Position numbers and translations under genes: made by a program. The notes under the pieces were generated by a model. It had not been told where the DNA came from and searched no databases. It was given only the letters and a program-made list of their open reading frames with translations. Of a DNA stretch of 15,304 bases, positions 6,481-13,449 are shown piece after piece; within the stretch, counting starts at the first letter, position 1, and each line of letters opens with the position of its first letter. The DNA comes from an uncultured Clostridium sp. (GTDB lineage Bacteria > Bacillota > Clostridia > TANB77 > CAG-508), in contig USJO01000026.1 in NCBI GenBank assembly GCA_900555075.1, positions 1 through 15,304 of the forward strand. The letters run 5' to 3'.

Positions 6481-6525
6481 ATGGTGTATATGCTCATTGT
6501 ATTAAAGTGCATAATATCAATCTAA
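6481..6525 (+). CDS. Possible 11-14 residue leader peptide
   Basis: AGGAG at 6476-6480 precedes an open frame with ATG at 6481 and a better spaced in-frame ATG at 6490, ending TAA at 6523-6525. The shorter product would be MLIVLKCIISI, hydrophobic. It sits 3' of a good promoter and a hairpin, so it could be a leader peptide or the remains of a gene start. Size makes it impossible to judge from one sequence. Confidence 0.22.
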   Translation: MVYMLIVLKCIISI

Positions 6526-6548
6526 TTTGTAAAAAATAAACACATATA

Positions 6549-6577
6549 TTGACATACGCTAAAACGTACGCTATAAT
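6549..6577 (+). promoter_or_regulatory. Consensus promoter and likely operator of the toxin-antitoxin operon
   Basis: TTGACA (6549-6554), 17 bases, TATAAT (6572-6577), the full sigma-A consensus. The seven-base word TACGCTA occurs twice (6555-6561 and 6567-6573), the second copy running into the -10. Such paired words inside a promoter are where antitoxin-toxin complexes normally bind to repress their own operon. Confidence 0.8.
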
Positions 6578-6600
6578 ATAAATACAGGAGGTGCTTTGCG

Positions 6601-6849
6601 ATGACTAATGTAAATGTTACAAATTTTAGAAAAGATATATATGAATTATTAGACCAAACAATAAAATATAATGAACCAATAAACATTTCTACAAAAAATG
6701 GAAATGCTATTGTACTATCAGAGGAGGATTATAATAACATAATGGAAACTTTATATATTTCATCAATACCAGGATTAAAAGAAGATATAATAAAAGGACT
6801 AAAAGAGCCAATTGATGAATGTGTCGATGAAAAAGAGGTGGAGTGGTAG
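6601..6849 (+). CDS. YefM/Phd-type antitoxin
   Basis: An 82-residue type II antitoxin. The N-terminal half has the Phd/YefM fold pattern: T-N-V-N-V-T-N-F-R-K-D-I at the DNA-binding end, then P-I-N-I-S-T-K-N-G-N-A-I-V-L-S-E-E-D-Y, the conserved strand and Y-based helix. The acidic tail from about 55 would wrap the toxin. It neutralises the YoeB-like toxin encoded by the overlapping next gene and represses the operon. AGGAGGTG (6586-6593) lies seven bases before ATG 6601. The gene overlaps the toxin start region, giving translational coupling. Confident as to family. Confidence 0.9.
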   Translation: MTNVNVTNFRKDIYELLDQTIKYNEPINISTKNGNAIVLSEEDYNNIMETLYISSIPGLKEDIIKGLKEPIDECVDEKEVEW

Positions 6850-7115
6850 TGTATAGAATCGTGTACAGAAAGAAAGTACTGAAAGACATTCCTAAAATAA
6901 AAGCAATAAAACTAGAAAGCAAAGTTAAAAAATTAATTGAAATAATTAAACAAAATCCATTTCAAAACCCACCACCTTATGAAAAACTAGTAGGAGATTT
7001 AGAAGGTGCATATTCAAGAAGAATAAATGTACAGCATAGATTAGTTTATCAAATACTAGAAGAAGAAAAAACAATCAAAATACTTAGCCTTTGGACACAT
7101 TATGAAAATATTTAA
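6843..7115 (+). CDS. Txe/YoeB-type mRNA interferase toxin
   Basis: A 90-residue RelE-superfamily toxin of the YoeB/Txe branch, which cuts mRNA in the ribosomal A site. Diagnostic stretches are N-P-F-Q-N-P-P-P-Y-E-K-L, Y-S-R-R-I-N-V-Q-H-R-L-V-Y and S-L-W-T-H-Y-E. They hold the glutamate, arginine and C-terminal histidine that correspond to the YoeB catalytic set, so the toxin looks active. The start is either GTG 6843 (overlapping the antitoxin by seven bases) or GTG 6849 (overlapping one base); both have AGAGGTGGAG upstream. Its stop codon touches hairpin repeat copy B. Confidence 0.9.
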   Translation: MVVYRIVYRKKVLKDIPKIKAIKLESKVKKLIEIIKQNPFQNPPPYEKLVGDLEGAYSRRINVQHRLVYQILEEEKTIKILSLWTHYENI

Positions 7116-7167
7116 AAATAAAGCCTTTTACAATAATAAAGCATATTATTGTAAGAGGTGTTTTTTA
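7115..7167 (+). repeat. 53-bp hairpin repeat, copy B, holding the amidase ribosome binding site
   Basis: A near-identical copy of 6308-6360. Here the right arm contains AGAGGTG (7155-7160 region), and six T then separate it from ATG 7167. The ribosome binding site of the following gene is therefore paired within the stem when the hairpin forms, and the structure plus T-run can also terminate transcription coming from the toxin gene. Confidence 0.9.
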
Positions 7168-7637
7168 TGAGAAAATATAATAGAGAAGAGGCAGTGAAAT
7201 ATGCAAAGACATGGGCGTATAAACGAAATCCTAAATACTATAACTTTGATACAGTAGGAGGAGACTGTACATCATTTGTTTCTCAATGTATATATGCAGG
7301 AGCCAAAGTAATGAATTATAGTACTTATGGATGGTTTTATAAAAATGGATATAACAAATCAGCATCATGGTCAGGAGTGGAATATTTATACAAATTCTTA
7401 GTTAATAATAAACAAACAGGACCTTATGGTAGAGAAGCAAAATTGGAGGAATTAGAAAAAGGAGATTTAATACAGCTAAGCTTTGATGGAACTACATTTG
7501 GGCATACGTTAATAATAGCAAATATACAAAACAACCATATTTATATTGCTAGCCATACTGAAGATAGTTATAACAGGGATTTATTTACGTATAACTTTAG
7601 AAAATTAAGAGGGATAAAAATTGAAGGAGTAAGATAG
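7167..7637 (+). CDS. Amidase_6-domain protein (putative NlpC/CHAP-like cysteine amidase)
   Basis: A 156-residue protein consisting only of the 'putative amidase' domain (Amidase_6). The N-terminal Y-N-R-E-E-A-V-K-Y-A-K-T-W-A-Y-K-R-N-P-K-Y-Y leads to G-G-D-C34-T-S-F-V-S-Q-C, which carries the likely nucleophilic cysteine. G-W-F-Y, S-W-S-G-V, G-D-L-I-Q-L and G-H113-T-L-I-I follow, with the likely catalytic histidine. Many relatives have a long N-terminal extension or a signal peptide; this one has none, so its place of action is unclear. The start is ATG 7167; the GTG at 7158 lies within the ribosome binding site. No promoter of its own is evident, so it is either read through from the toxin-antitoxin operon or, without the cassette, from ylmH. 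The substrate is presumably peptidoglycan, by family inference. Confidence 0.8.
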   Translation: MRKYNREEAVKYAKTWAYKRNPKYYNFDTVGGDCTSFVSQCIYAGAKVMNYSTYGWFYKNGYNKSASWSGVEYLYKFLVNNKQTGPYGREAKLEELEKGDLIQLSFDGTTFGHTLIIANIQNNHIYIASHTEDSYNRDLFTYNFRKLRGIKIEGVR

Positions 7638-7678
7638 AAAAACTCTTATAATTTATTCATAAACTTTTCCCAAACCCC

Positions 7679-7707
7679 TTGTTAATCCTTGGAACTTGTG
7701 GTAAAAT
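7679..7707 (+). promoter_or_regulatory. Promoter of sigH
   Basis: TTGTTA (7679-7684), 17 bases, TAAAAT (7702-7707), followed by a leader of about 65 bases. No clear terminator separates it from the amidase gene upstream. Confidence 0.5.
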
Positions 7708-7721
7708 GCTAATATACAGCG

Positions 7722-7747
7722 AATAAATAGATTTATTAGTAATAAAT
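7722..7747 (+). other. Alternative hairpins in the sigH leader
   Basis: Three seven-base words follow one another: AATAAAT (7722-7728), ATTTATT (7731-7737), AATAAAT (7741-7747). The middle one can pair with either neighbour, and the second pairing lies close to the ribosome binding site AGGAGG (7758-7763). A/T-only stems are weak, so chance is possible. Confidence 0.4.
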
Positions 7748-7777
7748 TTATGTTTGTAGGAGGTTGCTGATAAAGAG

Positions 7778-8434
7778 ATGACAATTCAAAGCAGTTTAGC
7801 AAGAAACTATAACGATATGACAGATGAAGGAATAATTAAACAAATAAAAGCTGGAGACAATAAAGCTTTAGACTATCTAATGTATAAATATGCTGAACTT
7901 GTTAATATGAAGGCTAGCAAATTCTTTATAGTTGGTGCTGAAAAAGGAGATATTGTACAGGAAGGATTAATTGGATTATATAAAGCAACAAAATCATTTG
8001 ATACGGACAAACAGAATTCTTTTAAAACGTTTGCTAATATGTGTATAGAAAGACAAATAATAACAGCAATAAAGACAGCCAATAGGCAAAAGAATATTCC
8101 ATTAAATTCAGCTTTTTCAATAAATGCCCAAGTTTATGATGAAAATGAAGAAAATGATAAAGAGGTAATCGATATACTAAATGCTCATTGCGTTGAAGAT
8201 CCATCAGAGGAAATTGCTAGAAAGGAATATTATAATGTTATAAACAAGACAATAAATGAAAGTCTAAGTGAGCATGAGAGAAATGTTCTAAAATACTATC
8301 AGCAGAACAGAACTTATGAGGAAATTGCTAAAAAGCTAAATTGCAAAACAAAATCAGTAGATACGGCGATGACAAGAATTAGAAGAAAAGCAAATAAAAT
8401 AAAAAAAGAGGTAGAAGATAAAGATAATGGATAG
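7778..8434 (+). CDS. sigH: RNA polymerase sigma factor SigH (Spo0H), early sporulation
   Basis: A 218-residue sigma-70 family factor, the same length as Bacillus SigH. Region 2 includes G-D-N-K-A-L-D-Y-L-M-Y-K-Y, the core-binding D-I-V-Q-E-G-L-I-G-L-Y-K-A and the -10 recognition stretch F-A-N-M-C-I-E-R-Q-I-I-T-A-I-K-T-A-N-R-Q-K, nearly as in SigH proteins. The linker N-I-P-L-N-S-A-F-S-I follows. Region 4 has L-S-E-H-E-R-N-V-L-K-Y-Y and the helix-turn-helix T-Y-E-E-I-A-K-K-L-N-C-K-T-K-S-V-D-T-A. It directs transition-state and early sporulation genes. AGGAGG lies 14 bases before ATG 7778, longer than ideal, but the frame offers no better start and the N-terminus has family length. The last eleven codons are duplicated after the thioredoxin gene at 1564-1624. 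Confidence 0.92.
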   Translation: MTIQSSLARNYNDMTDEGIIKQIKAGDNKALDYLMYKYAELVNMKASKFFIVGAEKGDIVQEGLIGLYKATKSFDTDKQNSFKTFANMCIERQIITAIKTANRQKNIPLNSAFSINAQVYDENEENDKEVIDILNAHCVEDPSEEIARKEYYNVINKTINESLSEHERNVLKYYQQNRTYEEIAKKLNCKTKSVDTAMTRIRRKANKIKKEVEDKDNG

Positions 8435-8455
8435 GTATAAGACCTATCCATTATG
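8395..8455 (+). repeat. 61-bp repeat, coding copy at the sigH 3' end
   Basis: Exact partner of 1564-1624. This copy is probably the source, because here the first part is in-frame sigH coding sequence and the stop codon lies inside the terminator stem. Confidence 0.93.
8424..8454 (+). terminator. Hairpin terminator of sigH
   Basis: A perfect 13-bp stem (8424-8436 with 8442-8454), loop ATAAG. The sigH stop codon TAG is at 8432-8434, in the left arm. Only a short T stretch follows (ACTTT), so release may be inefficient, but it also separates sigH from the opposing tRNA gene. Confidence 0.65.
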
Positions 8456-8474
8456 ACTTTAAACCATATAAAGG

Positions 8475-8551
8475 TGGTGCACTTAGCTGGATTCGAACCA
8501 GCGGCCTCTCCCTTAGGAGGGGAGCGCTCTATCCACCTGAGCTATAAATGC
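8475..8551 (-). tRNA. tRNA-Arg(CCU)
   Basis: On the minus strand this is a complete cloverleaf with encoded CCA end. The acceptor GCATTTA pairs with TAAGTGC (one G-U), the D arm is GCTC/GAGC, and the anticodon stem CTCCC/GGGAG has loop CTCCTAA, so the anticodon is CCT reading AGG. The T arm is GCTGG-TTCGAAT-CCAGC. The discriminator is A and CCA occupies 8477-8475. Confidence 0.95.
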
Positions 8552-8569
8552 ATTGTAAAATACTCTCTT

Positions 8570-8598
8570 ATTATACACTATATTTTTCAAGTATGCAA
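8570..8598 (-). promoter_or_regulatory. Promoter of tRNA-Arg
   Basis: On the minus strand TTGCAT (8598-8593), 17 bases, TATAAT (8575-8570), about 19 bases before the mature tRNA 5' end. Confidence 0.72.
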
Positions 8599-8845
8599 AT
8601 AAAAATTCAATATTTCAATCTATTATTAACTAAATTGATATTTTCGTAAGGAAAATATCTTTGTATAGCTAGATTTTTTTTTCTGCAAATTAAAACAAAA
8701 AATATACCTTAAATTATGAGGTGTACTTTTAAAATTTAAAAATTGTTATTGTAACAAAAATTTAATATTTCATAACAATTGCTTCTAACTCCTTATTTCC
8801 GTAATGTATTATAATTATTATTTTTTTGTCAAAATATTGTATCTA
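8599..8845. other. Non-coding A/T-rich stretch with two hairpins
   Basis: No credible gene. GATATTTTC (8637-8645) pairs perfectly with GAAAATATC (8651-8659) around GTAAG. ATATACCT (8702-8709) pairs with AGGTGTAC (8719-8726) with one G-U and one mismatch. The second has T-rich sequence on both strands (six T on the minus strand) and may be a weak two-way terminator between the tRNA unit and the surface-protein gene. Confidence 0.4.
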
Positions 8846-8874
8846 TTGACACTTTATACTAAAGGGTTTAATAT
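8846..8874 (+). promoter_or_regulatory. Promoter of the large surface-protein gene
   Basis: TTGACA (8846-8851), 17 bases, TAATAT (8869-8874). The ribosome binding site GGAGG (8901-8905) and ATG 8910 follow, showing that the intended translation start is at 8910, not within the long open frame. Confidence 0.75.
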
Positions 8875-8909
8875 ATATGTATATTATTTTAATTTAAAAT
8901 GGAGGAAAT

Positions 8910-9011
8910 ATGTTAAACAAAAAAATTTTAAAAATATTTTTATTATTTACTATGCCGATACTTATTTTGCTAGTTGTATTGGCACGGATTATATTTATCA
9001 ACTTCAAATAG
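8910..9011 (+). CDS. Signal-peptide start of the surface protein, out of frame with its body
   Basis: A 33-codon frame with good promoter and GGAGG four bases before ATG. It encodes a classical secretion signal: M-L-N-K-K-I-L-K, a long hydrophobic core L-L-F-T-M-P-I-L-I-L-L-V-V, then L-A. It then continues R-I-I-F-I-N-F-K and stops at TAG 9009-9011. The mature body lies in the next (+1) frame, which is closed upstream by TAG at 8971-8973. The two therefore belong together and are separated by a one-base offset somewhere in 8974-9008. This is not an independent gene. Confidence 0.7.
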   Translation: MLNKKILKIFLLFTMPILILLVVLARIIFINFK

Positions 9012-12000
9012 TATTTTAGCAGTAGACATTAATAATCAGAATAATTTAACCAATCATGCTAATGTGATTTTCGATGCGTATTTTAATGATTCAGGAGGAA
9101 ATGCAACACATTCAATTGTTGCCGATGTAAATCCAGAATATCCATGGCTACATATAAACATCGGGGTTACTGATGGAACATTAATTAATCCTACTATTCA
9201 GGTGCTTGCTTTAGATGGCACAACTAATGCTAATTATACGCTACCATTTAGCAATATAAGAAACAATGTACAATTAGTTGATCCTACAAATAATAAAGTA
9301 GTATTTTCAAACATTTCAAGTACAGCATCTTCTCAAAGTATATTTAAGTATGATCTACAAATATCAACAGAATTAGGAGGTAGTATTGATGTTTCAAAAC
9401 TAAATGAGGATAGTAAGATCTTATTTACAGCTGTTTATACAGATTCAGCAGGAAATACGACTAATATTTCCAAGGAAATATACTTAAATGTTGGATGGAC
9501 AGCCAACTTAACAATGAATTTAAACCAAGAGGTTTTAAGATATGTTTCTCATAATGAGTCAGACGGTAAATATGTATTATTGCAAACTACAGTTACCTCA
9601 AAATTGAATAGTGATGGAAAAACAAATATACTTCCAGTAAAAAAATCTACAATAGTTATAGATGTTCCTACTTATCAAGGAATAGCACCTTCTAAAGTAG
9701 AAGTAGAAGGCGTAAGAACTATGAATACTAACGGCAAAAATGCAGCATATGTAGAATTTGATAGTTCAAATTGGTCATACAATTCATCTACAAATCAAAT
9801 AACAATAACTGTTAACAATCCTCTTTCTGGTAACATTGCTACATCAAGAAGAGGACCAGACGAATTTATAATTTCTTATACATATCCTGAGGCAGCATAT
9901 AATCTAATAGACCTATCAGGAGTTAATATTGCAAATAAAATGTCTGGAGCTATTGAACTATACTCAAATACTTCAACCATAAATGTAACTGAGTCTGTTA
10001 ATAATAATATTACTTTAACAGGGTATGTGAGTGGAATAACAGGAAGTATTCCAAAGACAATTTTATATATTAATTCTTTGAAAAAATATTCTCATCCACT
10101 TGTTTACCATGCACAAACATATATTCGTTTTTTGGAAGAAACAGGAGATGTTTATTCTCAAAGAATGGAGATAGAACAAACACACTTTTTTGCTGGAACG
10201 ACATCATTCCCCTCATATATTGATGGAACAAACTATGTAATTATTAAAGATTTCTTCATTCCAGTAAGTGAATTTAATACATATTTAGGTTCATCAGGAA
10301 CAATAAAAATATATACAGATGATTATACCTTAGTAGATACTATTTCATCATCAACATCTACTACAACAAAGAATGGACAAACTGGGTATTATGTAACAAT
10401 ACCAACAAGTACTGCAAGAGGAACTGAAAAGTTCATTTTACAAACAACTAGACCTCTTGTTGCAAATTATACACTAAATGTGTATTTTGATAGAGAAATT
10501 CAATCAGATATGCCATATACAATTGCTCAATTACAAACCTTTACACATCTAGATGAAAGTGGTAATGTTTATCATTCTTACCCTGCAGATACTACAAATT
10601 ATATATATAAAACAAGTGCAAGAAGTACGCTTGGATTTAAAAATACTGCAACAGATGCAACACTAGATGTAGAAACTAATGTATTAAAAAGTACTGCAGA
10701 TGTACAGACTTTAGTTTTTGACATAATATTAGATAATAGTAATACTGAGACGGATTTATGGAAGGAACCAGTTTTTGATGTTGAATTACCTGAATATATA
10801 ACAAATGCAAATATAGTTAATGTAACAATGTATAATATGCCAGACCTTACATTTACATCGAGTGATGCAAGTATATTAAACTCTGGAGGTAAATTACATT
10901 TTGTATTAAGAGCGCATGATACTCAAAAAGGACTTTATAGTGATGGAAAAACTATATTTAAAGTAGAACTAGAGGTTGAAGTAAATAAATATACGCCAAC
11001 CACCACAGAAGATATAGTTTTACACTATTACAATGAACTTGCAAATATATATCTACATCCATCAACTTGGACATTAGATAACTCTATAACAGATTGTGGC
11101 ATTTCAACTTCTTCTATAGCTTTTGTAGCTGAACCTAAATTATATTGTGTTTCTAAAATAAGCAACTATGATTCAGAAGGAAGTGTAGTAAGTTCTGATT
11201 CAGAAAATAACACTGGCAAAATTGGTTTAGATTCTACAGAGGCAACTATGAACCTAATAGTTCAAAATAACCACACTGTGCCAGCTTCAAATATACATAT
11301 TTTAGGAAGAATACCATATATAAACAATAAATACGTATTATTAGGTACAGATTTAGGTACAACAATTAATACAAAGTTAACAAGTACTATTAGTCAAGTA
11401 TCAAATATCGATGCTGATAAAATAACAGTATACTATTCAAGCAATTTAAATGCAGACACAGATCTTACAAATACTGCAAACAACTGGGAAACAAACCCTG
11501 CAAATTTATCAACAATAAAATCTTATATGATTGTCATAAGTGATTATGAATTACCAGTTGGAGAGCAAATTGAATTCAAATATAATTTTATTACAGATGA
11601 AAGCATAAAATATGATAAAGAATTATATGGAAATTTTGGAGTTTATTATTCATATGAAGGAATTGATGGCTCAGCAGAATCAGAGAAAGTAGGACTAAAA
11701 ACAGATACAGCTCCAGAATTAAGGATTGTTAAAGAAAGCTCTGTTCCTGAAGGAAATTCTGTTAAAAAAGGAGATATTATAACATATACTATAACTGTTT
11801 ACAATGATGGAGAAACTGATGCTCATAATGTTACAATACATGATACAGTACCAGAATACACAACCTATGTTGAAGAAGAAAATGGAGAATACGTACAAAA
11901 GCCAGAAAAAACAACAATCACATCAGAAACAAAAGAAACATTGGCAGCAGGAGAAAATTTTTCAACAACATTTAAAGTTATAGTAAATAAAATTGAAGAA

Positions 12001-13389
12001 GAAAATACAATTATAAGAAACACGTCTAAAGCTACGGCAGATAAAATGGATGACATACCATCAAATACAATAGAAATACCTGCCAGACCAACTAAACCAG
12101 TACTAAGAGTTGTTAAAGAATCCTCAATACCAGAAGGAACAAAGGTAAAAGAAGGAGACATAATAACATATACTATAACAGTTTACAATGATGGAAATGC
12201 TCCAGCGCACAACGTAGTAATACGTGATACAGTACCAGAACATACAACTTATGTTGAAGAAGAAAATGGAGAATATGTACAAAAGCCAGAAAAAACAACA
12301 ATCACATCAGAAGCAAAAGAAACATTAGAAGCAGGAGAAAACTTCTCAACAACATTTAAAGTTATAGTAAATGAAATAGAAGAAGATACAATAATAAAAA
12401 ACACAGCAAAAGCAACATCAGATGAAATACCAGAGACACCATCAAATACAATAGAAATACCAGCTAAACTAACCAAACCAGTACTAAGAGTTGTTAAAGA
12501 ATCCTCAATACCACAGGGCACGAAGGTAAAAAAAGGAGACATAATAACATATACTATAACAGTTTATAATGATGGAAATGCTTCAGCACATAATGTTGTT
12601 GTTCAAGATAAAATACCTGAACATACTACATACGTGGAGCTAGTAGATGGAGAATACGTTCAAAAAACTAATATAAAAACAATTACTTCCGAAGCTATTG
12701 AAGAACTAAAACCAGGTCAGAAATATACAATTAATTTTACAGTTATAGTAAATGAAATTAAAGAGGAAAATACAATAATAAAAAACACAGCAAAAGTAAC
12801 AACAGATGAAATACCAGAGACACCATCAAATACAATAGAAATACCAACAATACTAGATGATACAAAAGCACCTAGATTAAAACTAGAAAAAACATCCTCA
12901 ATACCAGAAGGAACAAAAGTAAAGAAGGGAGATATAATAACATATACAATAACAGTAATAAATGATGGAAATGCTCCAGCACACAACGTAGTGATAAATG
13001 ATAAGGTGCCAGAATATACTACTTACGTAGAATTGAAGGATGGAAAATACATTCAAAATACTAATATGAAAACAATTACATCTGAAGCTGTGGAAGTTTT
13101 AGAACCAGGCGAGAAGTACACAATAACATTTACAGTTATTGTAAATGAGATAAAAAGTGATAATATAATAATCCAAAATACTGCAGGTGTAACGTCAGAC
13201 GATTTGGATAATGTATCTTCAAATACAATAAAAATACCTACTATTAAGGATGAAGACAAAACAATAATAAAAGGAGAAATTCCACAAACAGGTAGAAACA
13301 CAAAATTGATTATATCAATCTCAATTATCTCAATAGTATTAGTAGTATGTGCTATATTTTACATCAAATACAAAAAAATATGCAAATAG
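8974..13389 (+). CDS. Giant cell-wall-anchored surface protein with four DUF11-type repeats; 5' frameshift
   Basis: The frame is 1471 codons long if counted from TTG 8974, which has no ribosome binding site. The true start is probably ATG 8910 with a frame change in between. Residues about 20-910 are beta-strand-rich, Ser/Thr/Asn-rich extracellular sequence that I do not recognise as a named domain, with only a few cysteines. Residues 915-1430 hold four tandem domains of 126-131 residues of the DUF11/isopeptide-adhesin type (signature K-G-D-I-I-T-Y-T-I-T-V-Y-N-D-G, later N-T-A-K-A-T and S-N-T-I-E-I-P). The C-terminus has I-P-Q-T-G (1436-1440), a hydrophobic helix and a Lys-rich tail, a sortase signal of the LPXTG type. 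The role is most likely adhesion or a surface stalk; no sortase gene is in the window. Confidence 0.88.
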   Translation: MYWHGLYLSTSNSILAVDINNQNNLTNHANVIFDAYFNDSGGNATHSIVADVNPEYPWLHINIGVTDGTLINPTIQVLALDGTTNANYTLPFSNIRNNVQLVDPTNNKVVFSNISSTASSQSIFKYDLQISTELGGSIDVSKLNEDSKILFTAVYTDSAGNTTNISKEIYLNVGWTANLTMNLNQEVLRYVSHNESDGKYVLLQTTVTSKLNSDGKTNILPVKKSTIVIDVPTYQGIAPSKVEVEGVRTMNTNGKNAAYVEFDSSNWSYNSSTNQITITVNNPLSGNIATSRRGPDEFIISYTYPEAAYNLIDLSGVNIANKMSGAIELYSNTSTINVTESVNNNITLTGYVSGITGSIPKTILYINSLKKYSHPLVYHAQTYIRFLEETGDVYSQRMEIEQTHFFAGTTSFPSYIDGTNYVIIKDFFIPVSEFNTYLGSSGTIKIYTDDYTLVDTISSSTSTTTKNGQTGYYVTIPTSTARGTEKFILQTTRPLVANYTLNVYFDREIQSDMPYTIAQLQTFTHLDESGNVYHSYPADTTNYIYKTSARSTLGFKNTATDATLDVETNVLKSTADVQTLVFDIILDNSNTETDLWKEPVFDVELPEYITNANIVNVTMYNMPDLTFTSSDASILNSGGKLHFVLRAHDTQKGLYSDGKTIFKVELEVEVNKYTPTTTEDIVLHYYNELANIYLHPSTWTLDNSITDCGISTSSIAFVAEPKLYCVSKISNYDSEGSVVSSDSENNTGKIGLDSTEATMNLIVQNNHTVPASNIHILGRIPYINNKYVLLGTDLGTTINTKLTSTISQVSNIDADKITVYYSSNLNADTDLTNTANNWETNPANLSTIKSYMIVISDYELPVGEQIEFKYNFITDESIKYDKELYGNFGVYYSYEGIDGSAESEKVGLKTDTAPELRIVKESSVPEGNSVKKGDIITYTITVYNDGETDAHNVTIHDTVPEYTTYVEEENGEYVQKPEKTTITSETKETLAAGENFSTTFKVIVNKIEEENTIIRNTSKATADKMDDIPSNTIEIPARPTKPVLRVVKESSIPEGTKVKEGDIITYTITVYNDGNAPAHNVVIRDTVPEHTTYVEEENGEYVQKPEKTTITSEAKETLEAGENFSTTFKVIVNEIEEDTIIKNTAKATSDEIPETPSNTIEIPAKLTKPVLRVVKESSIPQGTKVKKGDIITYTITVYNDGNASAHNVVVQDKIPEHTTYVELVDGEYVQKTNIKTITSEAIEELKPGQKYTINFTVIVNEIKEENTIIKNTAKVTTDEIPETPSNTIEIPTILDDTKAPRLKLEKTSSIPEGTKVKKGDIITYTITVINDGNAPAHNVVINDKVPEYTTYVELKDGKYIQNTNMKTITSEAVEVLEPGEKYTITFTVIVNEIKSDNIIIQNTAGVTSDDLDNVSSNTIKIPTIKDEDKTIIKGEIPQTGRNTKLIISISIISIVLVVCAIFYIKYKKICK
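11716..13258 (+). repeat. Four tandem DUF11-type domain repeats in the surface-protein gene
   Basis: Units begin near 11716, 12094, 12475 and 12868. DNA identity is patchwork: units 1 and 2 are almost the same over the E-E-E-N-G-E-Y-V-Q-K-P-E-K block (11866-11990 against 12247-12371). Units 2 and 3 share the opening 39 bases exactly, and their ends are nearly identical (12421-12462 against 12805-12846). Units 3 and 4 share another middle block. This suggests ongoing recombination between units. Confidence 0.88.
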
Positions 13390-13416
13390 AAAAGTTTAAC
13401 AGAATTATGATTAAAA

Positions 13417-13442
13417 GTCGCAATATCAAGTGATATTGCGAC
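13417..13442. terminator. Bidirectional hairpin between surface-protein gene and the opposing small gene
   Basis: GTCGCAATATCA (13417-13428) and TGATATTGCGAC (13431-13442) are perfect complements, with the innermost pairs open as loop. On the minus strand it is followed by TTTT, on the plus strand by ATTTACTTT. It lies between two convergent genes, where one shared terminator is expected. Confidence 0.8.
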
Positions 13443-13449
13443 ATTTACT

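Noticed and set aside
8475..8551. tRNA-Arg as attachment site of an integrated element
   Set aside because: No second copy of the tRNA 3' end and no integrase is present in the window.
8804..9019. Open frame of 71 codons across the surface-protein promoter
   Set aside because: It runs through the promoter and ribosome binding site and has no initiation site of its own; the signal peptide lies in another frame.
11716..13258. CRISPR-like regular repeats
   Set aside because: The periodicity of about 380 bases is in-frame protein domain repetition; there are no short repeats with unique spacers and no cas genes.
11865..13301. Four minus-strand open frames of 82-98 codons within the surface-protein gene
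   Set aside because: They resemble one another only because they are antisense shadows of the four repeats. They lack ribosome binding sites and promoters.
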